This document shows positions 58,949 to 64,000 of a DNA stretch of 64,000 nucleotides, in pieces. Both the position numbers and the translations under genes were made by a program. Under the pieces are notes generated by a model. That model saw only the letters and a list, made by a program, of their open reading frames with translations, did not search any database and had not been told where the DNA came from. The DNA is taken from assembly GCF_003473485.1 (NCBI RefSeq), contig NC_053045.1, positions 41,706,494 to 41,770,493 on the forward strand. Direction: 5' to 3'. The stretch's first letter is position 1; the number at the start of each line of letters is the position of its first letter. Source of the stretch: Medicago truncatula (taxonomy: Eukaryota; Streptophyta; Magnoliopsida; Fabales; Fabaceae).

Positions 58949-59022
58949 CTGCTTGTTTTGGTTTTTTCTTTTGTTTCTGTTTTCTGTTTCTCTACTTATG
59001 TTAGCCTCTCTGTAACCAAAAA
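56409..59022 (+). mobile_element. 5'-truncated LINE (non-LTR retrotransposon), recent insertion
   Basis: A 2.6 kb insertion is bounded by a perfect 16-bp target duplication (56393-56408 and 59023-59038). It ends in a short A tract after CTGTAACC. The 5' end is truncated: the element opens abruptly within the reverse transcriptase at the SLCNIIYKI motif, so ORF1 and the endonuclease are missing. The remaining frame is uninterrupted for 2.5 kb and the duplication has no mismatch, both signs of a recent event. Dead-on-arrival truncation is normal for target-primed reverse transcription. Confidence 0.95.
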
Positions 59023-59038
59023 AAACACTACACGATGG
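59023..59038 (+). repeat. LINE target-site duplication, right copy
   Basis: AAACACTACACGATGG follows the LINE's 3' A tract and matches 56393-56408 exactly. Confidence 0.95.
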
Positions 59039-59914
59039 ATATATAGTCATGCCTCATATTGAATTGGGGAGTTGCTATTCATTGCGAAAGAAATCATCGT
59101 GAATCCATCATGAATAGCTTTGAGCCTTTGAACGGTTAGATTTGGCCTTTATGGAAATACATGGACAACTGGCATTAAAAAGGTGGAAGAAAGGTGTTAA
59201 TCAGAGTACATCGTGATAATCTCGTGACAACATTTTTCGTGATATGTAGCATTTCTCATTGAATTGCTTCTCTTGGAAAAAAAATGGCTTTGATATGCTT
59301 GTAACTGATGTCCACTACTCTAGCCATATTTAAAAGTAAAAAAAAAGCTTAAATGCAATTTTGATCCTCTATTTTTAAAATTGTTAACTTTTGTTACTTC
59401 TATTTTTAAAACCAACTTTCTCATCCTTCTAGTTAGAAAGTCAACAAAAAAATTTGGTCCCCCTCCTGTTTGGATGATGTGGCAAACTCATTAGTGACGT
59501 GGATCCTATGTGACATCGTTTATGCGACACATCTTTTGACACATAATTTTCACATCATTAAAATTTAAATATAATCATAAAATTAAATAACAAATTAATA
59601 TTAAAATTAAAAAAAAGGATTGGGGAATAAAATTAGAAACCTTAAACTGTTCTTTTATTCCTAAATTAAAGAGAGAGAAATCCCAAATTGAATAGCTTCC
59701 ATAGAAGAACACATTCATCATCCATAGTCATGCAGTGGAGAAGATATGAATGTGTGTGTGTTTGATTTGATGCTGAATTACGAGGTTTGTTTATCAGTTC
59801 AATATCTTCTTTCTGTTAAATTTCAGTTTAGCAGAAGGTTCACAAGTGTGGCAATTGCGTTTTCCCGAGAGAGTAAGGGTCTTCTTGTAGCATGAGATGT
59901 CATATGCACTCGAG

Positions 59915-60096
59915 TAATAAGAATCGCAGCGATGTCCAATCTCCCAAAAACAAACAACACCACAATCCTCAACACGGTGAGCTTAGTTCACCACAGTCGA
60001 TGGGATAATAAGAATCGCAGCGATGTCCAATCTCCCAAAAACAAACAACACCACAATCCTCAACACGGTGAGCTTAGTTCACCACAGTCGATGGGA
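59915..60096. repeat. Perfect 91-bp tandem duplication
   Basis: The unit beginning TAATAAGAATCGCAGCGATG occupies 59915-60005 and is repeated at once at 60006-60096 with no difference seen. It lies in the interior of the long-TIR element and is less AT-rich than the flanks. Confidence 0.95.
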
Positions 60097-60397
60097 TAAA
60101 TCAGTAAGGAAATTGAAGGATATGTTCTTGTGTTAATTTTTTTCTCTTCAACTTGGGAATAAAAGAACAGTTTAGGGTTTCTAATTTTATTCCCAATTTT
60201 TTTTTAATTTTAATATTAATTTGTTTTTTAATTTTATGATTATATTTAAATTTTAATGATGTGGAAATGATGTGTCAAAATATGTGCCACATAGGATCCA
60301 CGTCATTGATGAGTTTGTCACATCATCCAAAGAGGAGGGGGACCAAAAAAATTTGTTGACTTTCTAACTAGGGGGATGAGAAAGTTGGTTTTGAAAA

Positions 60398-60814
60398 GGT
60401 CAAATGCATCTAAAGGTCATTTAAGTTTTTCATTTTTCCCAAAGTCGTCTTTAAGTTTCAAAAGTCTCAAACAAGTCCTTTTAGTTTTTGAATCGTTTCA
60501 AACAAGTCCTATTGTAGATAGCATAGTTGGTAATTGCTTCTTTGAACTCATCTTTGGTACCAAATTTGGCTCCTAACACCCACTTAAAATTAGTCATCTT
60601 TTTAGGCATGACAAATGGTGGATAATGCTCTTTGTTGCTATCATCTAAATCATCACCATCATCCTCTAAAAGGACTTGTTTGAAACGATTCAAAAACTTA
60701 AATGACTTGTTTGGAACTTTTGAAACTTAAAGGACTTGTTTGGGACTTTTGAAAATTAAAGGACGACTTTGAAAAAAAACGAAAAACTTAAAGAACCTTT
60801 AGATGCATTTGACC
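60398..60814. mobile_element. Nested non-autonomous MULE
   Basis: The ends GGTCAAATGCATCTAAAGG and the complementary right end (same GGTCAAATGCATCTAAAGG) are flanked by a perfect 9-bp duplication, TTTTGAAAA (60389-60397 and 60815-60823). Long inner inverted repeats (CTTTAAGTTTCAAAAGTC; TTTTGAATCGTTTCAAACAAG) meet around a unique centre. The 9-bp TSD places it in the Mutator superfamily. It carries a transposase remnant. Confidence 0.88.
60481..60693 (-). pseudogene. MuDR-type transposase N-terminal remnant
   Basis: The minus-strand frame of 70 codons reads LLEDDGDDLDDSNKEHYPPF, then FKWVLGAKFGTKDEFKEAITNY in part, then AIYNRTCLKRFKN. The pattern of an acidic linker, F-x-x-G-x-x-F-x-x-K-x-E-F-K-E-A-I-x-x-Y resembles the plant MuDR N-terminal domain. 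About 70 residues survive of a protein normally over 600 long, so it is a relic. It lies in the centre of the nested MULE, as expected for an internal deletion derivative. Confidence 0.68.
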
Positions 60815-61041
60815 TTTTGAAAATAAAGGTGTCAAACGTTAACAATTTTAAAAATAGGGTGATCAAAATTACACATTTAAGCAACAAAAAAATTTGTTCC
60901 TTAATATAACTTAATTTTCAAATTATTAGATGCATATTTTTTATCGGATATATCCCTAATTTGTTTTGAAAGGTGAAAAATCAATATTAAATATATTTAT
61001 ATAAATGACAATTTAGTTTTAGTCATGCACACACATTAATT

Positions 61042-61552
61042 TTTTTTTTAAGAAGAAAAAATGGAACTATATTAACAACAGCGGTGAATCCCCAAAAGCA
61101 CAAGGTGTATTCAAGAGGTCACTCCAAAATTACAATATGTTTGATTACAAAAACAGTAACATGAGTCAGTCGATGCCCAAACAACGTAAAGGATTCGACC
61201 ACCATGTCTGTAAACCATAAACAAACCTAGCATTGTTAGCTTTTAGCCATCATAAAGCTGTATATTTAACTTTATCCATCAAGTCTGTCAGTGTAGCGTG
61301 AACATTATTGAATAATTTGTTGTTTCTTTCGCTCCATAATATCCACACACACAACAACCACAAAAGTTGCATAAAAGAATGTCTGGACCTCGAAGTGCCT
61401 GTAGCGTTAATAAACTGAATAAAATGAGGATGTATATTATAGGGATCAGCTCCAGAGATACCAAGCCAATTCCTAACATATTGCCATAAAGCACCAAAAA
61501 TATGACAGTGAATAAACAAATGTAGAACCGATTCGTTGTTCCTGCACCCCGC
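61042..61552 (-). mobile_element. 5'-truncated LINE fragment, minus strand
   Basis: A 511-base insertion is flanked by a perfect 14-bp duplication, CACACACATTAATT (61028-61041 and 61553-61566). The poly(A) tail appears as a T run at 61042-61049. Minus-strand coding is the C-terminal zf-RVT part of a plant LINE: NNESVLHLFIHCHIFGALW, then LLWLLCVWILWSERNNKLF, with the frame ending at a TGA at 61250-61252. In relatives I would expect Trp there, and the reading continues WLKANNARFVYG...WWSNPLRCLGID after the stop. It is therefore a dead fragment with a nonsense change, from a different LINE family than the one at 56409. Confidence 0.85.
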
Positions 61553-61779
61553 CACACACATTAATTATTAATTAATTATATAAAAGGATATATTCCTTTG
61601 TTAATTACTCTTACATTTTTCAATAAAATTAATTAATGTTATATATTTGAAAAATTGAAAATTGTTTTTTTTTTTTAAATCAAAGTTTGCTTCTTTTTTT
61701 TTTTGACAAGGCAAAGTTTGCTTCTTGTTATCTTAAAATTGACAATTATTTATTATGAGAGACTGAGTGTGCAAAAAAA

Positions 61780-62057
61780 TACTCTCTCCGTTCCTTTTTA
61801 ATTGTCACTTTTGGAGAAAATTTTTGTTCTTATTTAACTGTCACATTCAAAGTTTAATGCAATAGTAAATGTTGTTTTACCAATATTACCCCTAGATATT
61901 TATTGCGGAGAGAGAAATATATGAAATGAAATATTAAATTAATAAGGCCATTATAGTCAATATAAAAACAATTGCATCAAAAGTAGTAACATTTATTGAT
62001 TGTTTTGATTTGTGTAAAATGTTAAAAAGTGACAATTAAAAAGGAACAGAGGTAATA
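61780..62057. mobile_element. MITE with CTCCGTTCC termini (second copy)
   Basis: The left end TACTCTCTCCGTTCCTTTTT pairs with the complement of AAAAAGGAACAGAGGTAATA. Internal sequence (AAAGTTTAATGCAATAG; TATTTATTGCGGAGAGAG; TAAGGCCATTATAGT) is the reverse orientation of the element at 7708-8036. About 278 bases and non-coding. Confidence 0.8.
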
Positions 62058-62563
62058 AAATTTTGTTTGTTGGAGAAAAAGATAATAACTAACAATTGTT
62101 TGTTACGATATAAAAATAACATAGTAAAGAGAAAGTGTGTGCAAAAAATTAAAAATATATTGGTGGATTAAAATAAGGGTATATTAGAAAATAAAGGTGC
62201 AAAAATATACTTTACTAATATCGATACTTAAAAAGGAATGGATGAAGTATAAAGTAGGAGGTAATATTCATCTATAAAAATTGAAAAGCATTTCAACTTA
62301 TTATTTTTGTCCTTAAATATGTCCAAGGCTTTGACCTTTAATACCAAAGAAACTTTTGGAATCACAGGCTGATACTATACGACAAAAATATGAGGTAAAT
62401 TGGAACTCAAGTAGATCTCTAATTAACTGATAGAGCTTGATATTCTGCTGATATCAGACAAATATTTTCATTCTTTAGTATTTTCAAGCTTCAAATAGAA
62501 TATACAAAACAAGTAGTTGAAATAACATCAATAGTGAAAGAGCTCCAAAAGAGGTTTCATTTT
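62058..62563. other. Spacer at the PLAC8 gene 3' side
   Basis: AT-rich spacer and probable 3' untranslated region of the PLAC8-type gene. A stray TAAAAAGGAATGGATGAAGTA at 62228-62249 looks like another decayed MITE end. No gene is seen. Confidence 0.4.
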
Positions 62564-63436
62564 TTATCTTGTCATTGGTGGCATTATAGGTGGTGCCACT
62601 GAAATTCCTTGTCTTTGTCTTTCTGTGTTGGCTTCCCACCCTATATGCAGTTAATTGTCAAAAACAAGTCAACAAAACAATAGGACATCAGACAAATTCA
62701 CTAAAAATCTAACCTTTCAGTATATAAAAAATTTAAGTTAAAAACCCAACTTGAAAATTAGACAAAAAAGAATTAGGTGCCTATGCTCAAGTCATATCCA
62801 CGGTTTTTGAGTTCTCTATATTCCTGACAAAGAGCACAAGTTTCACAACAAAAATGAACTAAGCAATCCATACAAGGTGCCTCTGGCAAGTCATATTGTG
62901 CCCTCAGTTTGGACCGATAATAACATGAATATAAACATGCAAGTCCAGTCACAGCCAGTAGCGCCCCATAAATTGTTCCATCACATGTGCAAGCTGCATA
63001 TACCAAATTAAGTTAAGGGACCACAAGATTAATTTTTCCTAAATTTTATATAAAAGCTTACTTACTTGAATTGCCTTTGTCTACTATCTCTGCTATCATT
63101 CCAAAAGTAACACAAGGGCAGAAGCAAGTGACCAAACCTTGTCAATTAGAAGGAAAAAAAAGTAATTAACCATAATATATATGTGTTTTAAAGAAAGTGA
63201 ATGAATCTACTACACGATCCTTACAGATTCCAGGATCATCAAGACAACGGCAAAGACGAGTTGACCATTGGTGTGTCCTTGGGGTGATCACCCCTTGAAC
63301 TGGTGCTGATATATTGAGGATGAGGAGGAGCATAAGGTTGTTGCACTGGCATGCCATAACTTGGCATTTGTATGACATAGCTTTGAGGGGGGTAGTTATG
63401 ACTATGATCTGTTTCATTTACGGAAGGATACTGCAT
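62564..63436 (-). pseudogene. PLAC8/PCR (cell number regulator)-like gene, frameshifted in exon 1
   Basis: Four exons can be drawn: 63225-63436, 63066-63137, 62781-62993 and 62564-62640. Exons 2-4 encode LVTCFCPCVTFGMIAEIVDKG, then a hydrophobic span ([18 protein letters not shown]) and a Cys-rich end ([26 protein letters not shown]), finishing APPIMPPMTR. This is the PLAC8 architecture of plant cadmium resistance/cell number regulator membrane proteins. Exon 1 begins MQYPSVNETDHSHNYPPQSY, a normal Pro/Tyr/Gln-rich N-terminus, but the conserved QWSTRLCRCLDDPGIC is in the next frame. A one-base change near 63290-63310 breaks the reading. The last intron (62641-62780) has a GC donor, yet phase matches across it. 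Without splicing there the frame ends SIGT. The gene may be inactive, or the base call may be wrong. Confidence 0.75.
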
Positions 63437-64000
63437 AATGTTATTGGTGGAATTAGTCCTTTAACCAACACACAATTTTCTTTATTATCTTAGTGTCTAT
63501 GCATATAAATGGGAGGAACTTATATAAGAGAGTATTTCCACACTAATGTAATTTTGTAAACTACTAGGAAAAAACCATTTTCTGTCTGATTGGTTTATAG
63601 AATGGTCAGTAGTTGCAAGGAAAGGCATACATGATACATTTCAAAGTAATAAGTGGTGGAATATCAACATAAATGAATGGCAAATTGCATCTTTCATTGC
63701 CAAGAAGTTTTTATATGGGATTTGCTAGAACACATCCACTAGTTTTTATGTGGGAGTGTTTTAACAAGCTATACCTTAAGGTGCATTTAACTACTTTTTA
63801 GTTATAACTTGCTAAAACACACTTTCTAAAAATTAAGTGGGTGTATTATAGCAAATGCCTGTAGGAGTTGCTAACATACATCCACTTATTTTTTAGGTTA
63901 ATTGAATTAATAATGATCTATGTGGTCCATATTATGAACCAGATACATCATTAATTGAAAAAGTAAAATTTGCTTATATTTAGAAACGGAGGGAGTATTT
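63437..64000. other. PLAC8-like gene promoter side with MITE debris
   Basis: The first about 100 bases include TATATAAGAGAG-like sequence (complement near 63520) and the presumed leader. A MITE-like inverted repeat spans about 63718-63870 (GGGATTTGCTAGAACACATC against the complement of GGTGTATTATAGCAAATGCC). The window ends in ACGGAGGGAGTATTT, the right terminus of a CTCCGT-type MITE cut by the window edge. Confidence 0.45.

Larger units (their letters stand above)
59347..60882. mobile_element. Long-TIR element (about 1.5 kb) interrupted by a MULE
   Basis: Arms of about 330 bases are inverted copies. The left arm starts GCTTAAATGCAATTTTGATC and the right arm ends with its inverse (GATCAAAATTACACATTTAAGC). 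The pairing continues through TTTTTAAAATTGTTAAC, ATCCTTCTAGTTAGAAAGTC, a GGTCCCCCTCC block, GTGGATCCTATGTG and an ATTGGGGAATAAAATTAG stretch. The right arm is split by the insertion at 60398-60814. The interior (about 59690-60140) holds a perfect 91-bp tandem duplication and no complete gene. Long TIRs suggest a Mutator-type or foldback element. No TSD was resolved because both flanks are A-rich. Confidence 0.8.

Overview
The window is nuclear DNA of a flowering plant. It is AT-rich, its genes have GT-AG introns, and the space between genes and inside long introns is filled with small plant transposons. Protein similarity and the repeat families (short elements with ends like CTCCGTTCC or GGTTAAATATG, and CAGTGGCGGAGC hAT ends) suggest a papilionoid legume such as Medicago or a relative. 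That species call is inference.

Eight host genes can be read with confidence. From left to right: a group X ERF transcription factor (2841-3545, +); a CYPRO4/Vid27-like protein (13178-16535, -); a secreted malectin-like plus LRR protein in eight exons (18694-21948, +); a small DnaJ-type zinc-finger protein with a 3.3 kb intron (24137-28162, +); a CML30-like calmodulin-like protein (28673-29263, +); a DYW2-like PPR editing factor (31700-33397, -); the largest subunit of RNA polymerase I in 21 exons (36031-51711, -); and a PLAC8/PCR-type protein whose first exon is frameshifted and whose last intron has a GC donor (62564-63436, -). Exon boundaries were placed by hand from splice sites, phase and family similarity. 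For the RNA polymerase I subunit all 21 exons join in phase into about 1628 residues.

Two neighbouring pairs look like conserved gene pairs. CYPRO4/malectin-LRR recalls At3g19240/At3g19230, and CML30/DYW2 recalls At2g15680/At2g15690. These locus identities are from memory and should be checked.

The rest is a mosaic of mobile DNA, much of it with readable ends and target-site duplications (TSDs): two hAT-like elements (8-bp TSDs), a Mutator-like element at 10116-10868 (9-bp TSD), a solo LTR with a 5S-rRNA-like promoter resembling Cassandra (17464-17850), a large foldback (30341-30864), a decayed MULE/FAR1-type transposase interrupted by an RNase H fragment (about 33.9-34.9 kb), a copia-like solo LTR inside the RNA polymerase I gene, a Tourist-like element (52528-53318), a 5'-truncated LINE with an open RT-RNase H frame (56409-59022, 16-bp TSD), a long-TIR element interrupted by a small MULE carrying a MuDR-like transposase remnant (59347-60882), and a second LINE fragment (61042-61552, 14-bp TSD). 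I see no CRISPR, no operon, no tRNA gene and no evident new multi-gene system. The most interesting material is the nested mobile DNA, the damaged PLAC8 gene and some unusual repeats inside genes.
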